Translations under genes and position numbers: made by a program
DNA from: Sphingobacterium corticibacterium
GTDB lineage: Bacteria; Bacteroidota; Bacteroidia; Sphingobacteriales; Sphingobacteriaceae
DNA: 64,000 bases
Direction: 5' to 3'
NCBI RefSeq assembly: GCF_004208525.1
Contig: NZ_SGIT01000003.1
Coordinates: forward strand, 186,001-250,000
Notes under the pieces: generated by a model
Told to the model about the DNA's origin: nothing
Seen by the model: the letters and a program-made list of their open reading frames with translations, nothing else
The model's database searches: none
Shown here: piece after piece, positions 44,271-54,150 of the stretch
Position numbering within the stretch: position 1 is the stretch's first letter
Layout: each line of letters opens with the position of its first letter

Positions 44271-46805
44271 TTAGAAATTTAAATGAAGGCTTACCCGATA
44301 CCTGTCCTTATCGACATTCGGTAATGCTGCATAGTTCAACCGACGTATATACTCAACGCGCAGCAGACGAAAAATATTATCAATGCCCACTTTTCCCTCC
44401 CAATAGGGTACCTTGTTATCAAATACGTGTGTCATGATATTGCCATCCGCATCCGTATCAAAATGGACTACATCTTTACTAATATACGGATTATTCTCAT
44501 CGCTCAATCTTCCATAAAACATCTTCGCACCCCAAATCTCCCGGAGCTTAAGTTTCTTGATCAATGGAATCTTGTTCAAGATAAACCCTTCCAATTGATG
44601 TTCAAATGCCATACGGATATACGCGTCGGCGACAAACTCCATGCTACGCATCATTGAAAAATCAATTTCATGACGCGTGTCCTCATCACGAAACACATTT
44701 GGCATTTCCAGTAACGGATAAGGAAGCGTACCCCAGATTTTTCCACCACTCCATGTCATATCTGCAAAACCGAGTTGATTTAAGAAAAAACGTTTTGACA
44801 CCGAACCACGCACCGCATCGAAAGTATAATCACCACTCCAAAACCCCTTTAACCCGCGATTATATTGTAGCGTAAAAACGGGATACTTTTCGATAATGGT
44901 ATTACGTGTCAAGTTACGATAGTAGAATTTCTCTTTTGGTGCCCATCGCAGTATAAATTCCAACTCATTGGTGTTTATATGGGGTATGTGGTGGGGTTCG
45001 TCGCCCGACGAAATAAATTGTAAATCCCCTATTGCACGTCTACGATGATGGATAAGCGAGCTTTGCAGGCTCACATGATTGCCAAATTCTATCAAGTGTT
45101 TAAGTTGATACGCATATGTGTCCATCCATTTCGTGGGCCGGTTGCTTCGTATGGACTGAAAAAAACTGTCTCCTTTTTTAAAACCGAGCATTCTACCCGG
45201 ATCGAAAATATCATGCTGCACCGCTACTTGCAAGTAGTGCGCTGGAAAAGTAGCTACTGATTTGCCATTAAGGGAAAATGTCGGTCGTACGAAATATTTC
45301 ATTGCGCCATCTTGCGTCCCGTACGCCAAATATCCTTCGATGAACACTTTCTCCGAAAACCCGAGCGTTGTCCGTCCGCTAAGCCGTATCCGGTTACCCT
45401 CAATATTATTTCGCGAATACAGATATTCTAACGGTCCAAATTCTACTGCTCCCGCCGGATAGAACCCTTGTGCCAGCAGATAACCGGCAGCAAGCATTGT
45501 CCGAAACGTACGGTTATCGTTCAAAGAATCTACATTAGCATAAACACGGTTTTCCACCTTCGATAGCTTTACCGGACGTTGCTGTTGAACAAGCACTTGG
45601 TTGTCTTTCGCTGTTTTCAATATCTCCGTAGGAGCTCCTTTAAAAACATCATCCGAGAAAGACGGAGAGAAATCGTAGTCATAGTTATGCGTAGTCTTCC
45701 GGCCATATACGGCATCGCTTCGGTTCGTCCCAAACATAATATCCACATCACTACGCTCCAAGAACATATACCGTTCTGCATTCGGACGAAACTGCAAGTC
45801 AATCGTTATATCATTTACCCAATTCAGATTCGCTTCCTTGTTCGCCCGTAAGGTCGCCCCCTGCACCGCAAACCGTCCATCTGTTGTTATCCGTAATTTA
45901 CCACTAAGCAACAGGTCCGTTTTATTTCTCGGCTCAAAGTTTAATTCAATCAAACGGCCATCATCGGTATCAATCGTATCCGCAATATAATATTTATAAA
46001 AAACCGTTGCATTGTTGGCTATCGGACTGAGAAATAATTTATTGATCAGGAATATATTTTCATCATAAATCTCTACATCCTGAAAGAGATAGGATAAATA
46101 CGATTGGATATTGTGGTTGTTCACATATCGGTCGTCAAAATCTGTCTGCTTGATGGATTTCACCCGCTTTTTAAACGCCTTGGGATCATTCTTGGAATAG
46201 ACATCACTAAGCTGCTCCTGCATAAAAATGGTAAGTAGTTTATTCCCCGGCGATGTCAATGTATCCACATTATCGAAAAAAAAGCTTAAGCTTCCCATCC
46301 GCTTATTATACTGTTCCGACGGATTTACGAGTCCAAATTGGAGTTTGTCATACTGTTGAAAAGACAACTTAGGCTGGTTTTCCAAACGATTAGAACGTTT
46401 GTGTTTGATGACTTGGTGGATAATATCCACCGCAGGATTGCGATTCCGATATTTCTGCCGGCGCGAGATTTCCACCGCATCAATAAGCTGCTTATCACTT
46501 TCCAGTGCAATATACATATGCTGTTGAGCGGAATCAACGGAGAGTAGCAGCTCTTTATAGCCAATAGCAGATACGACGAGTCGCAGCGGAAACGGACTCG
46601 TTGTGGTTAGGATAAATTGTCCCGTAGCATCACAGGATGTCCCGTCTGACGTCCCTCGCACCTGTATACTCGCCTGCGGAACGCCTTTCTCTGTTACATC
46701 ATCTATAATTGTTCCACTGATTTTTTGTTGAGCCACGCCTTGTTGTGTGACAACGCCAAGGGCAAATATCCATATCAACAATTTCAGCAAGCTTATTCTA
46801 CTCAT
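44271..46805 (-). CDS. DUF5686 and carboxypeptidase-like regulatory domain outer-membrane protein
   Basis: The ATG at 46805 (MSRISLLKLLIWIF) starts a signal peptide ending in GVAQ and gives 844 residues; an upstream ATG at 46844 adds 13 residues before the basic n-region. An N-terminal CarboxypepD_reg-like beta-sandwich (about 27-110, KISGTIIDDVTEKGVPQASIQV) is followed by the large DUF5686 region, ending in aromatic-rich strands and the terminal RYRVSLHLNF typical of outer-membrane beta-barrels. It resembles TonB-dependent receptors but has no plug domain. The function is unknown. Confidence 0.88.
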   Translation of the reverse strand: MSRISLLKLLIWIFALGVVTQQGVAQQKISGTIIDDVTEKGVPQASIQVRGTSDGTSCDATGQFILTTTSPFPLRLVVSAIGYKELLLSVDSAQQHMYIALESDKQLIDAVEISRRQKYRNRNPAVDIIHQVIKHKRSNRLENQPKLSFQQYDKLQFGLVNPSEQYNKRMGSLSFFFDNVDTLTSPGNKLLTIFMQEQLSDVYSKNDPKAFKKRVKSIKQTDFDDRYVNNHNIQSYLSYLFQDVEIYDENIFLINKLFLSPIANNATVFYKYYIADTIDTDDGRLIELNFEPRNKTDLLLSGKLRITTDGRFAVQGATLRANKEANLNWVNDITIDLQFRPNAERYMFLERSDVDIMFGTNRSDAVYGRKTTHNYDYDFSPSFSDDVFKGAPTEILKTAKDNQVLVQQQRPVKLSKVENRVYANVDSLNDNRTFRTMLAAGYLLAQGFYPAGAVEFGPLEYLYSRNNIEGNRIRLSGRTTLGFSEKVFIEGYLAYGTQDGAMKYFVRPTFSLNGKSVATFPAHYLQVAVQHDIFDPGRMLGFKKGDSFFQSIRSNRPTKWMDTYAYQLKHLIEFGNHVSLQSSLIHHRRRAIGDLQFISSGDEPHHIPHINTNELEFILRWAPKEKFYYRNLTRNTIIEKYPVFTLQYNRGLKGFWSGDYTFDAVRGSVSKRFFLNQLGFADMTWSGGKIWGTLPYPLLEMPNVFRDEDTRHEIDFSMMRSMEFVADAYIRMAFEHQLEGFILNKIPLIKKLKLREIWGAKMFYGRLSDENNPYISKDVVHFDTDADGNIMTHVFDNKVPYWEGKVGIDNIFRLLRVEYIRRLNYAALPNVDKDRYRVSLHLNF

Positions 46806-46880
46806 ATCCAAAATGGCACTGCCATAAAGATACAATTTGTACAATAAGATTAAAATGAAATTGATTTTTTTATAACAATA

Positions 46881-46897
46881 AGACTTTGTTGGAGTCT
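46881..46897 (-). terminator. Possible weak terminator of the nuo operon
   Basis: AGACT (46881-46885) pairs with AGTCT (46893-46897) around a 7-nt loop. On the minus strand it is followed by TTATTGTTAT, a poor T tract. It lies 23 bp after the nuoN stop. Confidence 0.35.
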
Positions 46898-46919
46898 CTT
46901 TTACGCTACACAGTCATGA

Positions 46920-48302
46920 CTATAGAAATCCCAAAATACTATCCGGATAGACACCAATGATCAGTGTCAATACAGCCGCACCAACCAATACAATCTTATA
47001 GCTGGCGGGCACATGTTGCTCCATTACGTCCTCTTCTGCTTTGCGGAAATACATATTCACCACTACATGCAAGTAATAATATACCCCGACAGCCGCATTA
47101 ATAACAGCAAGGATAAGCAGTGTGATGTTATAGGATCCCATTACATTATTGAATAGCATAAATTTTCCCATAAAACCTGCCGTCAAAGGGATACCGGCAA
47201 GGGAAAGCATCGCAATAGTCAACACGAGGGCCAACATAGGCTCTCTTTTTGCCAAGCCGTTAAATGATTCAAAGCTCTCCGAGCCAGTGCTACGTTTCAC
47301 CAAAATAAGCACACCGAAAGCGATTACCGAAGCCAACGAATATGCCGCGGCGTACACGAGCATACCCGATGCGGACATCGCACCAATGGATACGATAGCG
47401 AACAGCATATAACCTGCATGCGAAATACTCGAATAGGCCATCATCCGCTTAAAGCTAGACTGGAGCAATGCCGTGATATTTCCCACGAATAGCGTAATAA
47501 TGATAATCGTAAGCAATACCGGCGTCCAAAAATCATGCAACGGAATCAACACCGTGCTGAACAACCTTAAGAATCCGACAAAAGAAGCAACCTTTACAAC
47601 CGTACTCATAAAGCTGGTGATCAATATCGGTGCTCCATCATATACGTCCGGTGTCCAGAAGTGGAAAGGAGCCGCACCAACTTTAAAGCACAAGCCACAA
47701 AGCAATAGCAATACGCCACCGTAAAATAAAGGAGAAATATCGGACGATGTTTGTACATAGGCTTGTAACTCCGTTAAATCAAATGTTCCGGAAGCTCCGT
47801 ACAAGAGTGTGATCCCAAAAAGGAGAAAACCAGTCGAAAATGCCCCCATCAAGAAATACTTGAGCGCAGCTTCATTCGAAGCCAGGTCCGTTTTCCGGAT
47901 TCCCACAAGGATGTACAAGGCCACAGACATCACCTCAATACCGATGAACAACATGGCAAAATTATGGTAGGAGTTGACCAACAATGCCCCCAGCAACGAA
48001 AAGATAATCAAACAAAAATATTCCGAAAGATAGGTACTGATATTCTTAAAATATTCTTTAGAAAGCAGCATAACCAACCCTGTAACTATCACACACAGGA
48101 TCGAAAAAGACAATGCTAAGCGATCAAAAATCACCATCCCGTGAAATTGCGGCAGCGCTTCGTTGTTCCATCCTGCCACCAGAAAACCTACTGTCACGAC
48201 CAATCCCAGCAAGGTGACAGGAAGTAGCGCATTCTTCGCTTTGAATAAGCCCAGATATAACACCACGATCCCCAAAATACACAATGTAATAATTGCCCCC
48301 AT
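46920..48302 (-). CDS. nuoN: NADH-quinone oxidoreductase subunit N
   Basis: A 460-residue antiporter-like membrane subunit of complex I. About fourteen helices are visible, with the conserved Lys-containing segments KVGAAPFHFWTPDVYDGAP and LLQSSFKRMMAYSSISHAGYM, and PLTAGFMGKFMLF near the end. Each such subunit is thought to move one proton per cycle. It is the last gene of the operon, 19 bp after nuoM. Confidence 0.97.
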   Translation of the reverse strand: MGAIITLCILGIVVLYLGLFKAKNALLPVTLLGLVVTVGFLVAGWNNEALPQFHGMVIFDRLALSFSILCVIVTGLVMLLSKEYFKNISTYLSEYFCLIIFSLLGALLVNSYHNFAMLFIGIEVMSVALYILVGIRKTDLASNEAALKYFLMGAFSTGFLLFGITLLYGASGTFDLTELQAYVQTSSDISPLFYGGVLLLLCGLCFKVGAAPFHFWTPDVYDGAPILITSFMSTVVKVASFVGFLRLFSTVLIPLHDFWTPVLLTIIIITLFVGNITALLQSSFKRMMAYSSISHAGYMLFAIVSIGAMSASGMLVYAAAYSLASVIAFGVLILVKRSTGSESFESFNGLAKREPMLALVLTIAMLSLAGIPLTAGFMGKFMLFNNVMGSYNITLLILAVINAAVGVYYYLHVVVNMYFRKAEEDVMEQHVPASYKIVLVGAAVLTLIIGVYPDSILGFL

Positions 48303-48321
48303 AATATTCTACAATCGCTAA

Positions 48322-49767
48322 TTAAAATTTAATTTGATTCAATAAGTTCGTTACAGACGCCTCTGAAAGCTGTAAAATCGCTTTCGGCCATATCCCTAAA
48401 AAAAGCGTAAAAAACACGATAACCGCCAGTACCAACACTTCGTATCCCTTTATATCTAATACACCTTCATAACGTTCTGGTAAAGATCCCAACATCGATT
48501 TCTGATACAAACGCAACATGTATACTGCGCCCAAAATTAAGGTCAGTCCACCAAATACAGCATACCATACACCATAATCAAAAACCCCCTTCAATAGCAA
48601 AAATTCACCAATAAAGCCGTTCGTTAACGGCAAGCCTACTGCACCCATCAGAATAATAAGAAACACCGTTGCCAAACGAGGTGCCTTACTGGCTATCCCT
48701 CCCCATTCTGCAAGCGTACGCGTTCCTGTCCGTTCCTGTAAGATATCAATAATAAAAAATAATCCCACCACGCTCAATCCATGGTTCACCATCTGGATAA
48801 TGCCCCCCTGCAATCCTTCCGTATTCCAAGAGAAAACACCCGCAGAGATAAGTCCGACGTGCGCAATCGAAGAATACGCAATCAAACGTTTAGCATCCTG
48901 CTGTTTAAAAGCGATGATAGAAGCGTATACGATACCAATAACACAGAGCACCATGACCACCTGGCTATACGCCAATGCACCAAGTGGAGCGACAGGCAAT
49001 AACCAACGAATCAATCCGTATACCCCCATTTTAAGCATGATACCCGCCAATAGCATCGTTCCAGCTGCAGGCGCATGTGTATACGTATCGGGTTGCCAGG
49101 TATGGAAGGGAAAAATCGGGATCTTGATGGCAAACGCCAGGAAGAATGCCCAGAATATCCAGCGTTGCGTCGATTCAGACAATTCCAAGGCCACAAAAGA
49201 GCTCCATTCAAAGCTCGGTGTTGCACTTTGGTTGTATAGATAAATAAGTGCGATCAACATCAACAAGCTTCCGAAAAATGTATAAACAAAGAATTTAAGG
49301 TTAATGCGAATACGATCACCATCCCCCCACAGGGCACAAATAAAATAAATAGGGATTAAGGCTACTTCCCATCCGACATAGAACGTGAACGCATCCAATG
49401 CCAGGAATACAAGCAATAGCCCCGCCTGCATAAACGAAATCAATGCGAAAAAATTTCCTTTATGTGCTTTTCTAAACGAAGAGAGCACAATAAGCGGAAT
49501 CAACCCATTGGTCAACAATAGCATAGGTAGACTGATACCATCTAAACCGATATGAAACTGAATCCCCAACGACTCCACCCACATCCAACGTTGTTCGAAT
49601 TGTATACTCGCGTCCGGTATAAACCCGCACAGAAAAGGAATGGAAAGCCCCAATTCAAGCAGCGCAGCCAATAGTGCTATCCACTTTGCCCGTACCGCAT
49701 CCCTCACAAAACATAATACTATTGCCGAAATAACAGGTACTAATATTAATATAAATAGGTTACTCAT
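48322..49767 (-). CDS. nuoM: NADH-quinone oxidoreductase subunit M
   Basis: A 481-residue antiporter-like subunit of complex I. The conserved motifs are GLDGISLPMLLL, the Glu in VGWEVALIPIYF, the helix AIKIPIFPFHTWQPDTYTHAP with its broken-helix Lys, and QQDAKRLIAYSSIAHVG. It acts in proton translocation in the membrane arm. It follows nuoL by 15 bp. Confidence 0.97.
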   Translation of the reverse strand: MSNLFILILVPVISAIVLCFVRDAVRAKWIALLAALLELGLSIPFLCGFIPDASIQFEQRWMWVESLGIQFHIGLDGISLPMLLLTNGLIPLIVLSSFRKAHKGNFFALISFMQAGLLLVFLALDAFTFYVGWEVALIPIYFICALWGDGDRIRINLKFFVYTFFGSLLMLIALIYLYNQSATPSFEWSSFVALELSESTQRWIFWAFFLAFAIKIPIFPFHTWQPDTYTHAPAAGTMLLAGIMLKMGVYGLIRWLLPVAPLGALAYSQVVMVLCVIGIVYASIIAFKQQDAKRLIAYSSIAHVGLISAGVFSWNTEGLQGGIIQMVNHGLSVVGLFFIIDILQERTGTRTLAEWGGIASKAPRLATVFLIILMGAVGLPLTNGFIGEFLLLKGVFDYGVWYAVFGGLTLILGAVYMLRLYQKSMLGSLPERYEGVLDIKGYEVLVLAVIVFFTLFLGIWPKAILQLSEASVTNLLNQIKF

Positions 49768-49782
49768 TGTTTAATTGTCTGT

Positions 49783-51702
49783 CTAAATATTAAATACCGC
49801 GTAAAGCATAATCGCTATCACACTGATCACCATCATCATAATATAAAACCCGACATGACCACTTTGCCATTGTCTTACGCCTTTTCCGGCTCCGATAAAA
49901 AAGTCGCCCACCCCATTCACAAATCCATCAATCCCCAACCGATCTACATATTTATAAAAGCCGACCGATAATTTATGTAATGGTTGTACGATAAGCGTAT
50001 CATAAAATTCATCCACATATAACTTGCGGTAGGAAAGCCTATGCAATCCTTTTGATGCTTGTGTATCAGCAGCAGGAAGGGTTTCTTTCTTCACATACCG
50101 ATTGTAAGCTACAAACGCCATAATCAACGCACCACCGGCGGATATCCCCATCAACAGGTACTCCGTACTATGGCTTAATGTCAACGCCTCCGCACGGGCA
50201 CTTCCCGCTTCAAAGATCGGTGCCAGGAATGCAGCTAGACTATGATGTCCACCCAGTGCTTCGGGAATATTGATAAAACCACCAATGACCGATAACATCG
50301 CTAAAACAATCAGCGGCACTGTCATTTGCCAAGGCGATTCATGTAAATGTTGTTTCTGTGTTTCCGTTCCCCGAAACTTTCCGAAGAATGTCAGATATAA
50401 CAAACGGAACATATAGAACGCCGTACATAGAGCGGTGAGGAAGCCGATTGCCCACAAAACAGGCTGATGCTGAAACGCATGTGCCAATATCTCATCTTTA
50501 GAGAAGAATCCGGCAAACGGTGGAATTCCACTAATCGCAATTGTTCCGATAAACATCGTGATAAACGTGACGGGCAACGCTTTTCTTAAACCACCCATCT
50601 GGCGCATATCCTGCTCATCGTGCATGGCATGGATGACCGATCCTGCTCCAAGAAACAGCAATGCTTTAAAAAACGCGTGCGTCAGAACATGAAAAAAAGC
50701 CCCGGTGAACGCACCTACCCCGAGGCCCAGAAACATGTATCCCAGTTGAGATACCGTAGAATATGCCAATACCTTTTTAATATCGGTTTGCGTAATCGCT
50801 ATAAAAGCTGCCAACAACGCTGTTGCCAAACCGACAACGGCCATGATCTCCATCGTCACCGGAGAAAGCGTAAACAAGATGTTCGAACGGACGACCATAT
50901 AGATACCTGCCGTCACCATGGTTGCCGCGTGAATTAAGGCGGACATCGGTGTAGGGCCGGCCATCGCGTCCGGCAACCAGGTAAACAACGGAATCTGTGC
51001 AGATTTACCGGTTGCCGCCACAAATAACAAGAGTGTAATAACGAGTAGTGTGGAACTTCCCACCGGCATGCTTGCCGCAGCGGCGAATACCGTTCCGTAT
51101 TCCAAACTACCAAAAGTTTCCAGAATAAAGAACATCGCGATAAGAAAGCCCAAATCCCCGATACGGTTCATGACGAAAGCTTTCTTCGCAGCCGAGGCGT
51201 AAGAGGCATTTTTGAACCAAAACCCAATCAACAAGTAAGAACAAAGACCCACACCTTCCCATCCGATGAACATGACCAGGTAATTAGAACCCAGCACGAG
51301 GATGGTCATGAAGAAGATGAACAGATTGAGATAGGCAAAGAATTTACCAAATCCTGCATCACCGGCCATATAACTGCAGGAATACAGATGAATCAAAAAC
51401 CCTACACCTGTAATAATCAAGAGCATAATAGCACTCAACGGATCCGCCAGAAAAGAAAGCGCGACCTGCAGTTTGCCTACTGTAAACCAGTCAAAGAGAT
51501 GTACATATATTTCTCCGGAAGCACCGGTTTCACGCGCAGCCGCGACTTCAAAGTAAACCAACAAGCTTAACACAAAAGAAGCGAGCACCACGCTACAGCC
51601 CACAATAGCCGTAACCGCTTTCGGCACACGATTACCCATTAAGCCGTTTATTACAAAACCTATAAAAGGTATCAATGGGATCAGCCAAATTAATTCAGAC
51701 AT
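49783..51702 (-). CDS. nuoL: NADH-quinone oxidoreductase subunit L
   Basis: A 639-residue subunit, usual length, forming the distal end of the membrane arm. Conserved features are GWEGVGLCSYLLIGFW, KSAQIPLFTWLPDAMAGPTPMSALIHAATMV and QTDIKKVLAYSTVSQLGYM. The C-terminal part contains the long lateral helix and a final helix (FYIMMMVISVIAIMLYA). It follows nuoK by 31 bp, the largest gap inside the operon. Confidence 0.98.
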   Translation of the reverse strand: MSELIWLIPLIPFIGFVINGLMGNRVPKAVTAIVGCSVVLASFVLSLLVYFEVAAARETGASGEIYVHLFDWFTVGKLQVALSFLADPLSAIMLLIITGVGFLIHLYSCSYMAGDAGFGKFFAYLNLFIFFMTILVLGSNYLVMFIGWEGVGLCSYLLIGFWFKNASYASAAKKAFVMNRIGDLGFLIAMFFILETFGSLEYGTVFAAAASMPVGSSTLLVITLLLFVAATGKSAQIPLFTWLPDAMAGPTPMSALIHAATMVTAGIYMVVRSNILFTLSPVTMEIMAVVGLATALLAAFIAITQTDIKKVLAYSTVSQLGYMFLGLGVGAFTGAFFHVLTHAFFKALLFLGAGSVIHAMHDEQDMRQMGGLRKALPVTFITMFIGTIAISGIPPFAGFFSKDEILAHAFQHQPVLWAIGFLTALCTAFYMFRLLYLTFFGKFRGTETQKQHLHESPWQMTVPLIVLAMLSVIGGFINIPEALGGHHSLAAFLAPIFEAGSARAEALTLSHSTEYLLMGISAGGALIMAFVAYNRYVKKETLPAADTQASKGLHRLSYRKLYVDEFYDTLIVQPLHKLSVGFYKYVDRLGIDGFVNGVGDFFIGAGKGVRQWQSGHVGFYIMMMVISVIAIMLYAVFNI

Positions 51703-51733
51703 ATAGTTTCTTAGTAAAAATTCTTCTATTCAA

Positions 51734-52063
51734 TTACCAACGCAATTTACTCAACGATTCAATATCCACCGATTTCGTGTTTCGGTACACCATGATGATA
51801 ATCGCAAGCCCCACAGCCACCTCTGCTGCTGCCAATGCCATGATGAAAAACACGAACACCTGACCTGTTGGATCGCCCCGATAGGCCGAAAAAGCTGCCA
51901 ACAATAAATTGACTGCATTCAGCATCAATTCGATGGACATCATGATAATAATCACGTTCCGACGGATAAGTACGCCCGTAACACCGATAGCGAAAATGAT
52001 ACTACAAAAAATGATGTAGTGGTTGAGTGGAACACCCTGAATCTGCGTTACAATATTCTCCAT
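51734..52063 (-). CDS. nuoK: NADH-quinone oxidoreductase subunit K
   Basis: A 109-residue three-helix subunit. It keeps the two membrane glutamates of the family, in MMSIELMLNAVNLLL and in ALAAAEVAVGLAI, which take part in the proton path. Its start overlaps the nuoJ stop by one base. Confidence 0.97.
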   Translation of the reverse strand: MENIVTQIQGVPLNHYIIFCSIIFAIGVTGVLIRRNVIIIMMSIELMLNAVNLLLAAFSAYRGDPTGQVFVFFIMALAAAEVAVGLAIIIMVYRNTKSVDIESLSKLRW

Positions 52064-52569
52064 TATGCTTTTTTAATCTCTTTAACTTCCTTTTTTGCCA
52101 ACAATACCGCGCCGATCATCGCTATCAACAATAAAATTGCCGAAATCTCAAAAGGCAGCAAGAACTCGTTAAACAACACATTACCCAAATGTTTCACAAG
52201 TCCTATATCCGTATTACCGGTGACGACCTCACTGGATGGCTCTATCACCCGCAGCGACCCTAAGATTGTCGCAAACAAACACATCCCTGCTATAACCCCA
52301 ATAATCTTCACCAAATTGGATTTCATAGGTTCCGTATCCCCATTTAGATTCAGCAACATGAGGACAAATAAAAAGAGCACCATAATGGCTCCCATATACA
52401 CGATAAAATTGACTACAGCCAGAAATTGCGCGTTCAATAAAATATAATGAACCGTCAACGTAAAAAACGTAACCACCAAATACAGTACGCTGTGTACTGG
52501 ATTTTTGGTGAAGATCGTCATCAACGCGAAAAAAATAGCAACAAATGCAACAAAATAAAATAGAGACAT
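52063..52569 (-). CDS. nuoJ: NADH-quinone oxidoreductase subunit J
   Basis: A 168-residue five-helix membrane subunit. The conserved glycine- and tyrosine-bearing segment AVVNFIVYMGAIMVLFLFVLML is present; it corresponds to the helix whose bulge changes during turnover. It ends one base into nuoK and starts one base after nuoI. Confidence 0.96.
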   Translation of the reverse strand: MSLFYFVAFVAIFFALMTIFTKNPVHSVLYLVVTFFTLTVHYILLNAQFLAVVNFIVYMGAIMVLFLFVLMLLNLNGDTEPMKSNLVKIIGVIAGMCLFATILGSLRVIEPSSEVVTGNTDIGLVKHLGNVLFNEFLLPFEISAILLLIAMIGAVLLAKKEVKEIKKA

Positions 52570-52570
52570 G

Positions 52571-53095
52571 CTAGTTCGTTTTTTCCGGGTTTAGTTTCCT
52601 AATATCAAATGCAGGTTCGACCAATTTGTCTTTCCCGTAAATAAAATCCTTTCTTACATAATCCGCCGTCACATGTGGACCATCCAAGTAGATCGCTTCT
52701 TTCGGACAAGCCTCTTCACACAGACCACAAAAAATACAACGCAGCATATTGATTTCATATACGGCCGCGTATTTCTCCTCTCGATATAGGTTTTCCTCCT
52801 CTTTTGTCCGTTCCGCGGCGATCATCGTAATAGCCTCCGCCGGACAAGAAAGCGCACAAAGGCCACAGGCTGTGCAACGTTCACGTCCTTCCTCATCACG
52901 CTTCAACGAATGCAGTCCCCGGAAATTCTTCGAATAAGGTCGCTGCTCCTCCGGATATTTCACCGTTGGAATTTTCTTAAAAAAATGTCGTATCGTAATA
53001 CCTAATCCCTTTGCAATAGCAGGCAGATACATGCGCTCCCAAAAATTCATGGGTTTCTGCTCGATAACTTTCTTTCTATTTGATAAAGATTGCAT
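52571..53095 (-). CDS. nuoI: NADH-quinone oxidoreductase subunit I
   Basis: A 174-residue ferredoxin-like subunit. It carries two [4Fe-4S] cluster motifs, CTACGLCALSCP and CIFCGLCEEACP, for clusters N6a and N6b that pass electrons toward N2 in NuoB. An N-terminal amphipathic stretch anchors it at the membrane. It lies between nuoH (4 bp) and nuoJ (1 bp). Confidence 0.97.
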   Translation of the reverse strand: MQSLSNRKKVIEQKPMNFWERMYLPAIAKGLGITIRHFFKKIPTVKYPEEQRPYSKNFRGLHSLKRDEEGRERCTACGLCALSCPAEAITMIAAERTKEEENLYREEKYAAVYEINMLRCIFCGLCEEACPKEAIYLDGPHVTADYVRKDFIYGKDKLVEPAFDIRKLNPEKTN

Positions 53096-53099
53096 AGTC

Positions 53100-54137
53100 T
53101 TAAAAATAAGTATCCTTCACCACGATCACCACTGCTGTCAAGACAATATTTGCTATCGCCAGCGGAATCAATATCTTCCACCCCAGTCCCATCAACTGAT
53201 CATAGCGGAAGCGGGGCAGTGTCCAACGTACCCACATGAAGAAAAAGATAAATCCAAATATTTTAAGGAAGAATACCAATACACCAATAATGGTGATCCA
53301 ATTCTGTGATAGTCCTAATTCGTACATGAACGGGAAGTTATATCCCCCAAAATACAAGGCGGCCATTAATGCCGAAGAAACAAACATATTGATGTACTCG
53401 GAAAACATATAAAGACCGAGTTTCATCGATGAATATTCGGTATGGTATCCTCCGATCAGCTCCGTTTCACACTCTGGCAAGTCAAACGGTACACGATTAC
53501 ATTCCGCAAATGCACACACCATGAAGATTAAGAAGCCCAACGGCTGTACCCAAATATTCCAATTGACAAAGCCCGACTGCTGGGCGACGATTTCTCCCAT
53601 GGATAACGTCCCGCTTACCATCAACAAGGCGATAATGGAAAGCCCCATCGGAATTTCATAACTAATACTCTGCGAGGCCGCGCGAATAGCACCCATTAAC
53701 GAAAACTTATTATTTGATGCCCATCCACCCAACATAATACCATATACCCCCAAGGCCACAACGCCAAAGATATAAAGTACGCCCACATTGATGTCGGCAA
53801 CCTGCAAAACCACTTCACGTCCGCCAATGGTTAGTGTCTGCCCCCAAGGAATGACAGCCGAACTGATACAGGCCGTGATAATGGCCAAGGTGGGTCCCAG
53901 TATAAACAACGGTTTATGTGCTCCTGCCGGGATAATCTCTTCTTTAAAAAAGAACTTACCACCATCACAAAGCGGTTGCAAAATCCCGCCAAATCCCGCC
54001 CGGTTGGGCCCGTGACGATCCTGCATAAAGCCAGCTATTTTACGCTCCGCCAACGTTGAGTACATTGCTATAACCAACGAGATCGTGAAAACAATCACCA
54101 CCAAAATCAATTTTTCTAAAATAAAAGCTCCTTCCAT
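53100..54137 (-). CDS. nuoH: NADH-quinone oxidoreductase subunit H
   Basis: A 345-residue membrane subunit that lines the quinone-binding chamber. The conserved segments are ERKIAGFMQDRHGPNRAGFGGILQPLCDGGKFFFKEE, split here by family-typical loops, then AECNRVPFDLPECETELIGGYHTEYSS and a final RFRYDQLMGLGWK. It lies 13 bp after nuoG. Confidence 0.97.
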   Translation of the reverse strand: MEGAFILEKLILVVIVFTISLVIAMYSTLAERKIAGFMQDRHGPNRAGFGGILQPLCDGGKFFFKEEIIPAGAHKPLFILGPTLAIITACISSAVIPWGQTLTIGGREVVLQVADINVGVLYIFGVVALGVYGIMLGGWASNNKFSLMGAIRAASQSISYEIPMGLSIIALLMVSGTLSMGEIVAQQSGFVNWNIWVQPLGFLIFMVCAFAECNRVPFDLPECETELIGGYHTEYSSMKLGLYMFSEYINMFVSSALMAALYFGGYNFPFMYELGLSQNWITIIGVLVFFLKIFGFIFFFMWVRWTLPRFRYDQLMGLGWKILIPLAIANIVLTAVVIVVKDTYF

Positions 54138-54150
54138 GTGTTTCCTTTGC